A stretch of 64,000 nucleotides of DNA from Helicobacter baculiformis (GTDB lineage: Bacteria > Campylobacterota > Campylobacteria > Campylobacterales > Helicobacteraceae): assembly GCF_900197685.1 (NCBI RefSeq), contig NZ_FZMF01000013.1, positions 62,001 through 126,000 of the forward strand. The letters are read 5' to 3'. Below the pieces are notes generated by a model. The model was given only the letters and a program-made list of their open reading frames with translations. It was not told the DNA's origin and made no database searches. This document shows, in pieces, positions 20,363 through 29,158 of the stretch. Made by a program: the position numbers and the translations under genes. Every line of letters starts with the position of its first letter. Within the stretch, counting starts at the first letter, position 1.

Positions 20363-20407
20363 ATCCCACTTAAGCAAACGCGATGCGTTTGTTTTAGCGG
20401 GTGGGAT
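20363..20407. repeat. Two-part perfect inverted repeat (hairpin), possible IS200/IS605-type end
   Basis: The outer arms are ATCCCAC (20363-20369) and GTGGGAT (20401-20407). The inner arms are CAAACGC (20375-20381) and GCGTTTG (20385-20391) around GAT. Both stems are perfect, with small asymmetric internal loops between them. The flank continues as GAATGCCACTAATTCGTGTA. This layout resembles the imperfect palindromes at the ends of IS200/IS605 elements, but no transposase is present. Alternatively it could end the OMP transcript that stops at 20477 on the minus strand. Confidence 0.5.
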
Positions 20408-20476
20408 GAATGCCACTAATTCGTGTACAATACCCGCATACATTCGTATCCAGCGCAGGGCAGGTTTTTGACACTC

Positions 20477-22444
20477 TTAGCGCAAATCATCCTCTCTTGG
20501 AGGAAGAACAAGTTGATGGATCACTTCGCGTCGAGTTCTGCTAGTCCGTTTTCCAAAAAGTCTCTCTAGCATGAAGTACACTTCAATGTTTGAGGGTTCG
20601 TTATTTATGAAATATGTAAAATCCTGATAACTCATACGGAAAGGCGCACTTTTATACAAAGGCACTCTAACACCTAATTTATAAACCCATGCATTGTGCT
20701 GGTATCTTGTACCAAGATCAATAAAAGAGGTGCATAAAACCCCATGCGTCGAATCTGCTGGTATCTTGGTGTTCATGAAATTGATTTTTTCTGTGAATCC
20801 TAAATAAACGCCTGCAAAATTCGTATTGGAGGGATTGCTATCCACATAGAAATCTGCAAGCATATCCGCAGTTAATTGCATATAACCCACATTCAAATCT
20901 TTTAATGCAACAAAGCTAGGTGTTGGCACTATAAAGGAATATCCGCCAAGTGCAAGCACATCAAAGCCAAAATATTTGCTAAAAAACCGCTGGTAGCCAG
21001 CACCTCCGCCAACATTATAAGCCTTATTTGCAAAGAAGGTACTATTGACGGCATGGGAAACGGAGTTAATAAAGTTGGTAGTGGAAACACGTATGGGTGA
21101 AGAGGGCATGCTTGCAAAATGTGGCGTTTGGGTATTCGGAGCTGCAATCGTATATTTATGCGGGAGCGGGAAATATGTCGATGGGTTGCCTAGGATTGGT
21201 GAAAAACCGCTACCTGCTTGTTTTTGATCAATAAAAGCCATATTGCCAGAGTAAACTTGTTGTAGCTGTGCCATGCATGCTAACATAGCAGTCTCATTCA
21301 GCAAACCCATGGCATGGAGATCCTCAATGATGCTAACTTCTTTTTGAAACCATGCTAGTATCTGCACCATTTTTGCATTGTCGATCTCGCCAAACTTATT
21401 AAAACTCTCTGTATTTGTAGCATGGATGTTGGGGAGACCAAAACTGGTTTGAAAACAGGTTTCTAATGGTTTATGAGGGTTTGTCGGGTCGCATTCCTTC
21501 GCTTTTTCTGTGCCTTGTTGCACACTGCTTTCATAGCTTGATTCGCTGAGAATGTGTTGCATGTTTGAGTTGCTTGCAATTTCACCAAAGTCTTTTAAGA
21601 GATCTTGGAGTTGTGTTTTAAAGCTACTTGCCCCGCTTGCAGAAGATACTGGGCTTCCTAATTGAGACTTAATCTTATCGACAATGCTTTGGTATGTATT
21701 CAGATGTTCCGTCTGTGTCCGCAATTTATCTTGATAATTATTGTATTCTTCAATACCCTGAAGAATATTTGTTTCTTGTGTAATTGTTTCCGCTAGAGTG
21801 TTCTTCATGTTTTGAACAATGGATATAATCTGTTGCTTTTGGGAATTTGATATACTACCCGTGTCCTGCAAATTGGAAGAAGTTAGAGGAGTTGGAGGCA
21901 CATCTCCCGCTTTGCTCAAGTCTTGGATTTTTTCAGCTTGTAAACTTAAATTTTGAAGCTTTGCTCGCAACTCCATTAACATATCAGGAAAGACAGAAAA
22001 TCCATTGAGTTCTTGTTGCGCACTTGCAACCAACGCATTAAACTCGTTAAATAATGCTTTGAGGAACACTTGATCAATGGGAGAACTAGGAATATTTTTC
22101 CCATTTTGTTGATCGTAGTCAACGGTTTGCCAAATTTTATCGAGTATCTTGTTCATCTGATTGATATTAGAAACCACTACCTCTTGTGTTTTTGCGGCAT
22201 CAAAAAGTTTCCAAGATTGAATTGGCTCGGTCGTATTCCTTTGCGCACTTGCAGAAACATTTGAGATACCTGCAGTAGCGGCAATAAAAAAGCCATTCCG
22301 TGAGTCGTTCTCGATAATTTCTCGTTGGCAGGAGGTAAAAACAACACTTAGCATGCCGAGCACTATGAACATCTTTAAAAACGGAAGTTGTGTTTTTCTT
22401 CCCCTCTTTGTTGTCCGAGCAAGGCTAGATTTCAATGAAGCCAT
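20477..22444 (-). CDS. Large Helicobacter outer-membrane protein (Hop-like)
   Basis: The 655-residue protein starts with a 24-residue basic stretch (ASLKSSLARTTKRGRKTQ) before a hydrophobic signal (FLKMFIVLGMLSVVFTSC). The mature N-terminus has NGFFIAATAGISN, resembling the start of Helicobacter Hop porins and adhesins. A long Gln/Asn-rich helical passenger (about 70-450) follows, then a beta-barrel-like C-terminus (VGGGAGYQRFFSKYFGFDV, FIDLGTRYQHNAWVYKLGVRV). Unlike Hop proteins it ends in a basic and acidic tail (RREVIHQLVLPPREDDLR), not in an aromatic residue. The start is uncertain because no good ribosome binding site precedes ATG 22444; ATG at 22372 is an alternative. Composition is more AT-rich than the flanking core genes. 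It probably acts as a surface adhesin or porin. Confidence 0.65.
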   Translation of the reverse strand: MASLKSSLARTTKRGRKTQLPFLKMFIVLGMLSVVFTSCQREIIENDSRNGFFIAATAGISNVSASAQRNTTEPIQSWKLFDAAKTQEVVVSNINQMNKILDKIWQTVDYDQQNGKNIPSSPIDQVFLKALFNEFNALVASAQQELNGFSVFPDMLMELRAKLQNLSLQAEKIQDLSKAGDVPPTPLTSSNLQDTGSISNSQKQQIISIVQNMKNTLAETITQETNILQGIEEYNNYQDKLRTQTEHLNTYQSIVDKIKSQLGSPVSSASGASSFKTQLQDLLKDFGEIASNSNMQHILSESSYESSVQQGTEKAKECDPTNPHKPLETCFQTSFGLPNIHATNTESFNKFGEIDNAKMVQILAWFQKEVSIIEDLHAMGLLNETAMLACMAQLQQVYSGNMAFIDQKQAGSGFSPILGNPSTYFPLPHKYTIAAPNTQTPHFASMPSSPIRVSTTNFINSVSHAVNSTFFANKAYNVGGGAGYQRFFSKYFGFDVLALGGYSFIVPTPSFVALKDLNVGYMQLTADMLADFYVDSNPSNTNFAGVYLGFTEKINFMNTKIPADSTHGVLCTSFIDLGTRYQHNAWVYKLGVRVPLYKSAPFRMSYQDFTYFINNEPSNIEVYFMLERLFGKRTSRTRREVIHQLVLPPREDDLR

Positions 22445-22894
22445 TAACTTAAAAACATTAACATCATTGCCATTTACCCACCTATCTGTATCACCACCTT
22501 CGCCCTCATGCCACAGACATTAAGGCCCCGCGCTATATCGAAGCGATGAAAAAACGACCGCCATATTCGGAATGTCCACAGAAAAACCATGGCAATTACC
22601 CAAGTTTTTAGAGCTCACAAAATAACTCCAATCTCACGGCAACAAAACACACCGCCACACCCACCGCTCAGCCTATGCGATCATCTCAGCATAGCCTATC
22701 GACATACCCCCCATAACTAAAGTTAGGGGATTCTAACTTTAGTGGAGATCGCGGCTTTAAACAGGGTAGCTCACTTTGGAGTCTTATGTTCCCTATTGCG
22801 GTTGGTTGATGCCCCAACCCCAAGGGTATTACCCCTTGATTGCAACTTGGATATTAGCACGAGACTGTAAATCACTCGTTTTTGGGTATGCGGA
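22445..22894. other. 450-bp region without an intact gene; decayed remnants and hairpins
   Basis: No open gene covers this stretch. On the plus strand two reading frames at about 22490-22632 give protein-like pieces: HATDIKAPRYIEAMKK in one frame, then FGMSTEKPWQLPKFLELTK with a stop in another. This suggests the 3' end of a frameshifted gene that I cannot identify. A perfect 10-bp hairpin (22717-22742) and a smaller one, CAAGGG/CCCTTG, near 22822 follow. I see no tRNA or transposase. Confidence 0.4.
22717..22742. repeat. Perfect 10-bp inverted repeat
   Basis: CTAAAGTTAG (22717-22726) and CTAACTTTAG (22733-22742) are exact reverse complements around GGGATT. It is not followed by a T-run on either strand, so it does not look like a standard terminator. 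It lies in the relic region between two OMP genes and could be the end of a lost mobile element or an operator. Confidence 0.55.
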
Positions 22895-23470
22895 TTAAAA
22901 AAGGTAAGCGTAAGAAGCGACCCAGTAGAAAGCCCACAGGCTTAAAGCGGGATTTTTGGTCGAATGTATCTGACCAAAGGGGAGCTTGATTCCTAGTTCC
23001 ACGCGATGTTGTTTTTCAATTGTGCCTCCCACGCCTAAGTTAAGCACTCCATTATAGCCCATAAAACTACGCGCGCTCACGGAACTATCTAAAGTTTGCG
23101 CGCTTTGGAAATATCCCAAGCCCAAGCCTAAATAAGTACCCACGATCATCTTCTTGGACAAGCGGTAAAAATCATTGATCATATCCACATTAACACTTAG
23201 AAAGGAATAGACATTAGTGTGTAAGGCGGTGGGTCTAAGCGCCATAATGTACCCTATATCTGTTCTAACGGAGATGTATTTATGGGCATTAAATTGATAT
23301 CCCCCACAAATCCCCCATAAAAAGTTATTTTGCCAGGGCGCAGGCGCGAATCGGGCACTTTGGAATCCCGTCATTACCCCAACAAAAATTTTGCTTTTAG
23401 AGCGAGTTTGTTCTGTTGTGGCATCAGCAATACCCGCTATACACAAGAATCCTAATGCCCATCTTTTCAT
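22895..23470 (-). CDS. Small outer-membrane beta-barrel protein
   Basis: The 191-residue protein has a signal peptide (MKRWALGFLCIAGIADA) and alternating amphipathic strands rich in Gly and aromatics (GYQFNAHKYISVRTDIGYIM, LGLGLGYFQ). It ends in a terminal Phe (YAYLF), the usual BAM recognition signature. It resembles the OmpA/OMP_b-brl type of small barrels in Helicobacter. The ATG overlaps the stop of the RND pump gene hefC by 4 nt, so it is the last gene of the hef operon and may serve the pump or the envelope. The function is not known. Confidence 0.7.
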   Translation of the reverse strand: MKRWALGFLCIAGIADATTEQTRSKSKIFVGVMTGFQSARFAPAPWQNNFLWGICGGYQFNAHKYISVRTDIGYIMALRPTALHTNVYSFLSVNVDMINDFYRLSKKMIVGTYLGLGLGYFQSAQTLDSSVSARSFMGYNGVLNLGVGGTIEKQHRVELGIKLPFGQIHSTKNPALSLWAFYWVASYAYLF

Positions 23471-26400
23471 GGAGCGTCTTTGTAAAACTTCTTGAGTTTG
23501 TCATCTAGGGGAGCTAAGAGACGATAAAAGATAGGGACGACCAAAAGACTAAGCATCATGGATACGAGTAACCCCCCGCTCATGGCGATCCCAATGGGGG
23601 ATTTCATACCAGCGCCCTGCCCTACAGATAGAGCTAAGGGCAACATGCCGCATACCATCGCAATTGTCGTCATGAGAATCGGGCGTAGACGCAATTCTCC
23701 AGCTAAAACAATGGCTTGTACGATCCCATGCCCTTCTTTGCGCTTTTCATTGGCAATATCAATGAGTAGGGTGGCATTTTTGCCCACCATGCCAATGAGC
23801 AAGACCAAGCCCATAAGCGAAAACATGCTTAAAGGTTGATGCGCCAAACCTAGGGCAAAGAACGCCCCTGAAAAACTCAAGGGCATGGTGATCATGATGA
23901 TCAAAGGTTCTAAAAGCGATTCATAGAGCGCTGCTAAAATCATGTAAATAAGCGCAAAAGCGGTAGCCACTGCCACCATAAAAGCTTGATTGGTTTCCTT
24001 CAAATTATTGGCTTCGCCTGTAAAGGTGAAATTAGCCCCTTTTGCTAACCACTCAGGTGCATGTGCCTCCACTGCTTTTAAGATAGTGCCTAGAGAAACA
24101 CCCTTATCCTTAGCAGGTTGCCCATAGACCGTAACACTGCGCTGGCGGTTGTAGCGCGTAATATTGAAAGCTACTTTGCTCTCCACCACCTCCACCAATC
24201 CATCCAAGAACATCAATTCCCCATACTTGTTCCTCACCTGGAGGCGTTTAATGTCCGCAATACTTGTTTTTTTATTTCTAGGAACACGGATAATAATATC
24301 ATATTCGCGCCCATGTTCCTTGAAATAGCTTACTTGATTTTCTCCTGAGAACGCGTTATTCACTACAGCGCTAATTTCTTGAGCACTCACGCCGTATTTA
24401 TTGGTGTTTTGGCGCAACACTTTGAGTTGGTATTGAGTTTGGTAATCGGAAGTGTTGGTGTGATAAGAGCCAAACTTGCCCTTCATTTCAGGGCTTTCTA
24501 GTAAAAACTTCCTCAGATTTTCTACGCTTTGATCCACTGCTTCCTGATTAGCTGCATAAATAAAGACTTGGAAAGAAGAGTTATCTCCCCCGCCAATCAA
24601 AGCCACATCAGCAAGGTTAATTGAAACGAACTCTTGTCCAATCCCTAATGCATAAAACTTAGCGCGCAACTCCTTCATAACCACGAATTGGTTTTTAGTC
24701 CGCTTGTCTAAACTTTTTAGCTGTACAAAAAACTTACCCTGAAAAATGCGTTGCACGCTTCCATAGCCAATCTGCATGGTTTCAAATTCTACACTGGGAT
24801 CTTCCTCAATAACCTTTTGCAAGCGTCTCATCTTCTCTTCCATGCTTGCCAAGCTAATATCGGTGTTAGCACGCACAAAGATGTAAAACATGCCCCGATC
24901 TTCTTTGAGCATAAAATCCATACCCAATTTACCCGCTACATGCAACGAACCTGCAAAAATTCCTAAGACTAACAGCCCAATGATCAGCTTATGGTTTAAA
25001 ATCCAAGTGAGCATCTTTGCATAAGTGCTTTCCATTTTCTTAAAAAAAGGCTCAGTATAATGGTAGAATTTGGATTGTTTGGGGCTCACAAGGATGGAGC
25101 TAAGCATAGGAATCACGCTCACAACGACTATATAGGAAATAGCAATTGCTAGCGCGACCGTGATTCCAAAGCTTTGGAAAAAGCGTCCCACAATCCCGCT
25201 CATGTCGCTGATGGGAATAAAGACCGACAAAAGCATAGCAGAGATGGCAATAATCGCAAAGCCGATCTCGCGCACCCCCTCATAACTCGCGCTTTTTTTA
25301 TCCATACCCGCTTCTAATTTTTTATGGATATTCTCGATCACCACAATCGCATCATCGATAATAATCCCGATAGAAAGCGTGAGCGCGACCATTGTTAACA
25401 TGTTTAGAGAAAAGCCAATCCAATTAATGAGTGCAAAAGTGCCCATAATGGAAATAGGGATACTTACCGCTGAAACTAGAGTGATAGAAAAATTCCTTAA
25501 AAACACCAAGACAACCAAAACCGCTAAAATTCCCCCTAGAACGAGGTCAAATTCGATATCTTTAATAGAGTGGCGGATAAAACTTGTGGTGTCCAAAAAA
25601 GGGCGAATATCATAGCCCACACTCATGGCTTTGATGGTTTTGAGCTCTTTAAAAACAGCATCTACAATCTCAATTTCATTAGCGCCTGCGATTTTTTGCA
25701 CTTCCAAAATAACACCAGGCTCACGCTGGTAGCTGGCATAGGAACTATCTTCATCCACCCCCCATTGGATCGTGGCAATATCCCCTAGACGCACATGGTT
25801 ACTTAGTTGGATATTGGCTAAATCGCTAATTTTGTAGCTATTGGCATTAACTAAAATAGAGTAATTTTTATCCGTACCAACGATGCGCCCTCCGTCCATC
25901 TCTAAATTTTGAGTTTTAAGCGTATTGTAGAGATCGGTATAGGTCAATCCATATTTGTTCATCAGACTAGGATCGGCGTAAATACGCACTTGTCTTTCTT
26001 GAAAACCATTGAGTTGCACCCCACCTACGCCCTTGATCGTTTGCAACAAAGGTTTGACCACATTTTTAGCGTGATCGTTGATTTGGGCGATAGATTTCTC
26101 TTGGCTACTTAAAAAGAGTGAGATGATAGCCTGCCCATTGGTGTCGAACTTGTCAATAGAGGGCTTATGGATGCTTGGATCGTCAAAGCGTACCGAAGAA
26201 ACTTTATTGATAATATCGTTGAGTCCTACACTAATTGGTTTTTCCAGCTCAAATTCCACCACAACGATGCTGACATTTCTAGCACTATTAGAGGTAACTT
26301 TTTTGATTCCATCAACCCCCATCACCGCTTCTTCGATCCTATCTGTGACCTTGCTTTCAATAATGTCCGCACTCGCGCCCGGGTAAATGGTCTTAACCAC

Positions 26401-26529
26401 CACAATAGGAAAGTCAATATTGGGAAAAAGGGCTACGCTAATTTTTTTAAGTCCCATCGTTCCAAAAAAAACAATCACCAATGCAAACATCAAAGTTGTA
26501 ATGGGTCTTTGAATAGCTACCTTGTACAC
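23467..26529 (-). CDS. hefC: RND efflux pump inner-membrane transporter
   Basis: HefC is the proton-driven RND transporter of a tripartite efflux system exporting drugs and bile components. The 1020-residue protein has twelve membrane segments in two halves. TM4 holds the paired proton-relay acids in TLSIGIIIDDAIVVIENIH. The N-terminus (VAIQRPITTLMFALVIVFFG) and the second-half motif LIGMVGKNATLLIDIANE are family hallmarks. The start is GTG 26529, 8 nt after hefB. It lies in the order hefA-hefB-hefC-OMP as in H. pylori HP0605-HP0608. Confidence 0.93.
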   Translation of the reverse strand: MYKVAIQRPITTLMFALVIVFFGTMGLKKISVALFPNIDFPIVVVKTIYPGASADIIESKVTDRIEEAVMGVDGIKKVTSNSARNVSIVVVEFELEKPISVGLNDIINKVSSVRFDDPSIHKPSIDKFDTNGQAIISLFLSSQEKSIAQINDHAKNVVKPLLQTIKGVGGVQLNGFQERQVRIYADPSLMNKYGLTYTDLYNTLKTQNLEMDGGRIVGTDKNYSILVNANSYKISDLANIQLSNHVRLGDIATIQWGVDEDSSYASYQREPGVILEVQKIAGANEIEIVDAVFKELKTIKAMSVGYDIRPFLDTTSFIRHSIKDIEFDLVLGGILAVLVVLVFLRNFSITLVSAVSIPISIMGTFALINWIGFSLNMLTMVALTLSIGIIIDDAIVVIENIHKKLEAGMDKKSASYEGVREIGFAIIAISAMLLSVFIPISDMSGIVGRFFQSFGITVALAIAISYIVVVSVIPMLSSILVSPKQSKFYHYTEPFFKKMESTYAKMLTWILNHKLIIGLLVLGIFAGSLHVAGKLGMDFMLKEDRGMFYIFVRANTDISLASMEEKMRRLQKVIEEDPSVEFETMQIGYGSVQRIFQGKFFVQLKSLDKRTKNQFVVMKELRAKFYALGIGQEFVSINLADVALIGGGDNSSFQVFIYAANQEAVDQSVENLRKFLLESPEMKGKFGSYHTNTSDYQTQYQLKVLRQNTNKYGVSAQEISAVVNNAFSGENQVSYFKEHGREYDIIIRVPRNKKTSIADIKRLQVRNKYGELMFLDGLVEVVESKVAFNITRYNRQRSVTVYGQPAKDKGVSLGTILKAVEAHAPEWLAKGANFTFTGEANNLKETNQAFMVAVATAFALIYMILAALYESLLEPLIIMITMPLSFSGAFFALGLAHQPLSMFSLMGLVLLIGMVGKNATLLIDIANEKRKEGHGIVQAIVLAGELRLRPILMTTIAMVCGMLPLALSVGQGAGMKSPIGIAMSGGLLVSMMLSLLVVPIFYRLLAPLDDKLKKFYKDAP

Positions 26530-26537
26530 AAATCCCC

Positions 26538-27239
26538 CTACTTAATAAAGCCGTCCCCAAAGATTCCGGGACGCAAATTACTTTGTGCAGGCAATAGGGC
26601 TTCTGCGCTTACTTTGCGCGTTTTCACATCAATTGTTGGATAAATCTTGGTGATCACAGCTTTAAAGTTGTTGCCTCCCCCATCGACACTATAAAAGAAA
26701 CTATCTCCTACCTTAACTTCATGGATATAACGCGAATCAAATTCTAAGACCATTTTTAATTTCTTACTCACCAGTCTAAAGAGAAGCGTATTATTAGCGT
26801 TCATGCCCTCGCCTAGTTCGATATTCTTACTGGCAATAACCCCATCAAAAGGAGCTTTTAAGATAGTCTTTTCCACCACCGCTAGGGCGTAATTACGATC
26901 AAACTCTAATTTTTTATAGTCTGCATAATATTTATCCAGCGTATTTTTATCAATCGCTCCGCCAATCTTCTTATAGCGTTCGTATTGCTTTTGCATGAAG
27001 TTATATTGCTGTGTGATAGAGTCAACCTGAGACTTTTTATCTTTATTGTAAAGCGTGAGTAAGATATCCCCTTTTTTAACCTTGCCCCCCACATCAACAT
27101 AGATTGCATCCACAATTCCCGAAGAATCTAAAGTTAAGTTTGCATCTTCCAACGCTTCCACATTAAAAACCGCATACACCTCTTTAGCCCCAAGCCCCAC
27201 AAATAGCAGTAGGACGCATAAAATAGTTCTCATGATCAA
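26538..27239 (-). CDS. hefB: Membrane fusion protein of RND efflux system
   Basis: HefB is the periplasmic adaptor that joins the RND pump to the TolC channel. The 233-residue protein is short for the family but typical of Helicobacter HefB. A signal peptide (RTILCVLLLFVGLGA) is followed by the split biotinyl-lipoyl-like domain (GIVDAIYVDVGGKVKKGDIL, then APFDGVIASKNIELGEGM) around a helical hairpin, and then a beta barrel. The start may be ATG 27239 or the ATG two codons later. The gene sits 3 nt from hefA and 8 nt from hefC. Confidence 0.92.
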   Translation of the reverse strand: MIMRTILCVLLLFVGLGAKEVYAVFNVEALEDANLTLDSSGIVDAIYVDVGGKVKKGDILLTLYNKDKKSQVDSITQQYNFMQKQYERYKKIGGAIDKNTLDKYYADYKKLEFDRNYALAVVEKTILKAPFDGVIASKNIELGEGMNANNTLLFRLVSKKLKMVLEFDSRYIHEVKVGDSFFYSVDGGGNNFKAVITKIYPTIDVKTRKVSAEALLPAQSNLRPGIFGDGFIK

Positions 27240-27242
27240 TCC

Positions 27243-28610
27243 TTAGCGCACATAATCTTGAATATGATGTCCGCTGTAAAAAATATAATTGGCCTTTTGC
27301 ATTTCGTAATTATTCAGAGATTGGTTATAGATCACCTCCGCATCAAAGCGCGTGCGCAATGCTCTCAAATAAGTAGTGAAATCTACAAGGTTTGCATTGT
27401 ATTTTTTCTTGATACTTTCATAAGAAAGGGTTGCAGATTTCAAACTAGCTTCTGAACTACGGATTTTAGAGCGTGCCATGTCTAGAGATTTGCGGTAAAG
27501 CTGTTCATCTTTTTGCTGTTCTAACTTCTTATATGTGAGATTTTTTTCTTGGGCGAGTTGCCCTAAGCGGATAGACTGCTTTTGTAAGCTAAGTCCAATA
27601 TCACTAAACAAATCTAAACTCACCACAATTGACACGGTGTTTTGCTGGTTGGGAAAGAGGTTACCTAGTCTATTGCCAACACCTCGTGCAAAGGCAGGTT
27701 TTTGGATGTAATATTGCCAATCATCGGTCAAATCAATACTGGGATAATAATTAAGCTGTTTGTTTTGGTAGTGAATAGCTGTGATCTGCTCCCTGAGTGA
27801 ACGCAAATCAGCGCGTTCTCTAATGCCTAAATTGGGTTCTAAAATTGTAGTGCGCTTCAAGGAGGGAATTTTAGAATTGGTCAGGTATTCTAAGGTGAGA
27901 CGATTCTGCTCAATAGCAAATTCCATATCTGTAATATCATTCTGACTGAGTGCGCCTTGTGCCTTAGCGCTCTCTAAATTGTCAATGGTTGTCAAACCCT
28001 GATCGAAGAGCTGGCTAGTGCGTTTGATATCTGCGCGCAATTCGGCTAATTTGCGCTTAAGCGCTACAAGCTGAGCCATGTTGTTGAAATACTGGTAGTA
28101 TTGTTGCACTACCTGTAAGTAAATACTCTGTCTAGTGTATTCCATGCTAGCAGCACTAGAGCGGTAGGTGGCAGACTTTTCCTTAACCCCGTTGATCGTG
28201 CTAAAGCCCTTAAAAAGATTGAGATCTAACTTAGTATTGAGCAATTGCATATCATATTCGGGAAAATCTAGAGTGTTCCTGTTGCGGTGGTTAAAGGTGT
28301 AGTTGCTATTGAGGGTGGGCAAGAAAGCCGCCTTAGCAATGGTATGATTTTTAAGTGCCTGACTCACCTGTAGTTGGGCTGCTTGTAAAGAGTAGTTATT
28401 ATTTGCGTTTTTAATCAGCTCAGCTAAGCCCAAAGCTCCGCCGGTGGTGGTGGCAAACTTTTTTTCCTCCATCGCTTCTAATTCTTGAACTCCCAAAGCC
28501 AGCGTGCCTGTGGGGTGGTATGTTTCTAACTCTAGGGCATGTAAAAATGCCCCAAAAATCCACCAGTATAGCCATAAAAAAACCCTAAAATACAAGGCTA
28601 AACTCCGCAT
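27243..28610 (-). CDS. hefA: TolC-like outer-membrane efflux protein
   Basis: HefA is the outer-membrane channel of the tripartite pump. The 455-residue protein has a signal peptide and two OEP-type repeats of long helical hairpins (GLAELIKNANNNYSLQAAQ, QLFDQGLTTIDNLESAKAQ, and NANLVDFTTYLRALRTRF), as in TolC. The ATG at 28610 is only 19 nt downstream of the encoded CCA end of a tRNA-Arg gene on the same strand, with no clear ribosome binding site in between. The transcript may therefore begin upstream of the tRNA or be processed at its 3' end. Confidence 0.92.
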   Translation of the reverse strand: MRSLALYFRVFLWLYWWIFGAFLHALELETYHPTGTLALGVQELEAMEEKKFATTTGGALGLAELIKNANNNYSLQAAQLQVSQALKNHTIAKAAFLPTLNSNYTFNHRNRNTLDFPEYDMQLLNTKLDLNLFKGFSTINGVKEKSATYRSSAASMEYTRQSIYLQVVQQYYQYFNNMAQLVALKRKLAELRADIKRTSQLFDQGLTTIDNLESAKAQGALSQNDITDMEFAIEQNRLTLEYLTNSKIPSLKRTTILEPNLGIRERADLRSLREQITAIHYQNKQLNYYPSIDLTDDWQYYIQKPAFARGVGNRLGNLFPNQQNTVSIVVSLDLFSDIGLSLQKQSIRLGQLAQEKNLTYKKLEQQKDEQLYRKSLDMARSKIRSSEASLKSATLSYESIKKKYNANLVDFTTYLRALRTRFDAEVIYNQSLNNYEMQKANYIFYSGHHIQDYVR

Positions 28611-28629
28611 AAAATATTTTGCATTGTGA

Positions 28630-28706
28630 TGGTGTCCTCGGCGGGATTTGAACCCACGACCTTACGATTAGGAATCGTACGCTCTATCCAACTGAGCTAC
28701 AAGGAC
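28630..28706 (-). tRNA. tRNA-Arg (anticodon CCT)
   Basis: The 77-nt gene folds into a full cloverleaf. The acceptor is GTCCTTG with CGAGGAC, the D arm is GCTC..GAGC, the anticodon stem TACGA/TCGTA holds the loop TTCCTAA, and the T arm GTGGG TTCAAAT CCCGC is regular. The CCA end is encoded (28632-28630). It is embedded between the HU gene and hefA on the same strand. Confidence 0.97.
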
Positions 28707-28712
28707 TTAAGG

Positions 28713-28728
28713 GCACCCTCAAGGGTGC
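28713..28728 (-). terminator. Hairpin between HU gene and tRNA-Arg (possible terminator or processing site)
   Basis: GCACCC (28713-28718) and GGGTGC (28723-28728) pair perfectly around a 4-nt loop, 7 nt after the HU stop. No U-run follows on the minus strand, so intrinsic termination is doubtful; it may separate HU mRNA from the tRNA by processing. Confidence 0.4.
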
Positions 28729-28735
28729 ATGGAAG

Positions 28736-29038
28736 CTATTTTTTCTTTTTAGTCACTTTAGAGGCAGCAACCACATCTTTGAGCACTTTACCAGGCTTGA
28801 ACTTGGGTACCATTTTGTCTTTAGTTGTGTAGCTTTTATCACTTCCGGGAACCTTGCCTTTTTTACCCTTCTGTAAAACCGCCTCAAATTTGCCAAAACC
28901 TACCAATTCTACGCTTTCATGGCCACTTAATGCCTTTTCAACAGCTTTAACAAACCCATTCAGCGCCAGTTCTGTTTCTTTTTTATCCTTAAAGCCACCT
29001 TCTTTTTGCATCAAGTCTAAAAACTCTAGTTTTTTCAA
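28736..29038 (-). CDS. hup: DNA-binding protein HU
   Basis: HU is the abundant nucleoid protein that bends DNA as a dimer. Family features are the N-terminal helix KKLEFLDLMQKEGG, the turn ESVELVGFGKFEA, the DNA-contacting arm KGKVPGSDKSYTTKDKMVPKF and the FKPGK segment. The frame is open to 29089, but the upstream ATG falls inside a TATAAT box. The TTG at 29038 has AAAGGA 6 nt upstream and starts exactly where other HU proteins start, giving 100 residues. A lysine-rich tail (KVTKKKK) is added at the C-terminus. Confidence 0.93.
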   Translation of the reverse strand: MKKLEFLDLMQKEGGFKDKKETELALNGFVKAVEKALSGHESVELVGFGKFEAVLQKGKKGKVPGSDKSYTTKDKMVPKFKPGKVLKDVVAASKVTKKKK

Positions 29039-29087
29039 CACATGTCCTTTGTATAGATATTTTTGCAAAAAGCAAAACACGCGTGCC

Positions 29088-29093
29088 ATTATA
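29088..29093 (-). promoter_or_regulatory. -10 box of the HU gene
   Basis: TATAAT (29093-29088, preceded by TAG in the extended position) lies 50 nt before the TTG start of HU and would give a leader of about 42 nt. It excludes the ATG at 29089 as the start. Confidence 0.6.
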
Positions 29094-29152
29094 CTACAAA
29101 ATCCGCCAATTGCGCCAATTCCGCGTTTAAGAGCCCTTCAAGTTAGCTATTG

Positions 29153-29158
29153 TATGAT
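29153..29158 (+). promoter_or_regulatory. -10 box of the gapA operon
   Basis: TATGAT at 29153-29158 lies about 34 nt before the TTG start of gapA and back-to-back with the HU promoter 60 bp away. It lies downstream of the first in-frame TTG at 29150, which supports the later start. Confidence 0.45.

Noticed and set aside
22717-22742. Perfect hairpin as a terminator for the small OMP transcript
   Set aside because: No T-run follows on the minus strand, and the OMP stop is about 150 nt away.
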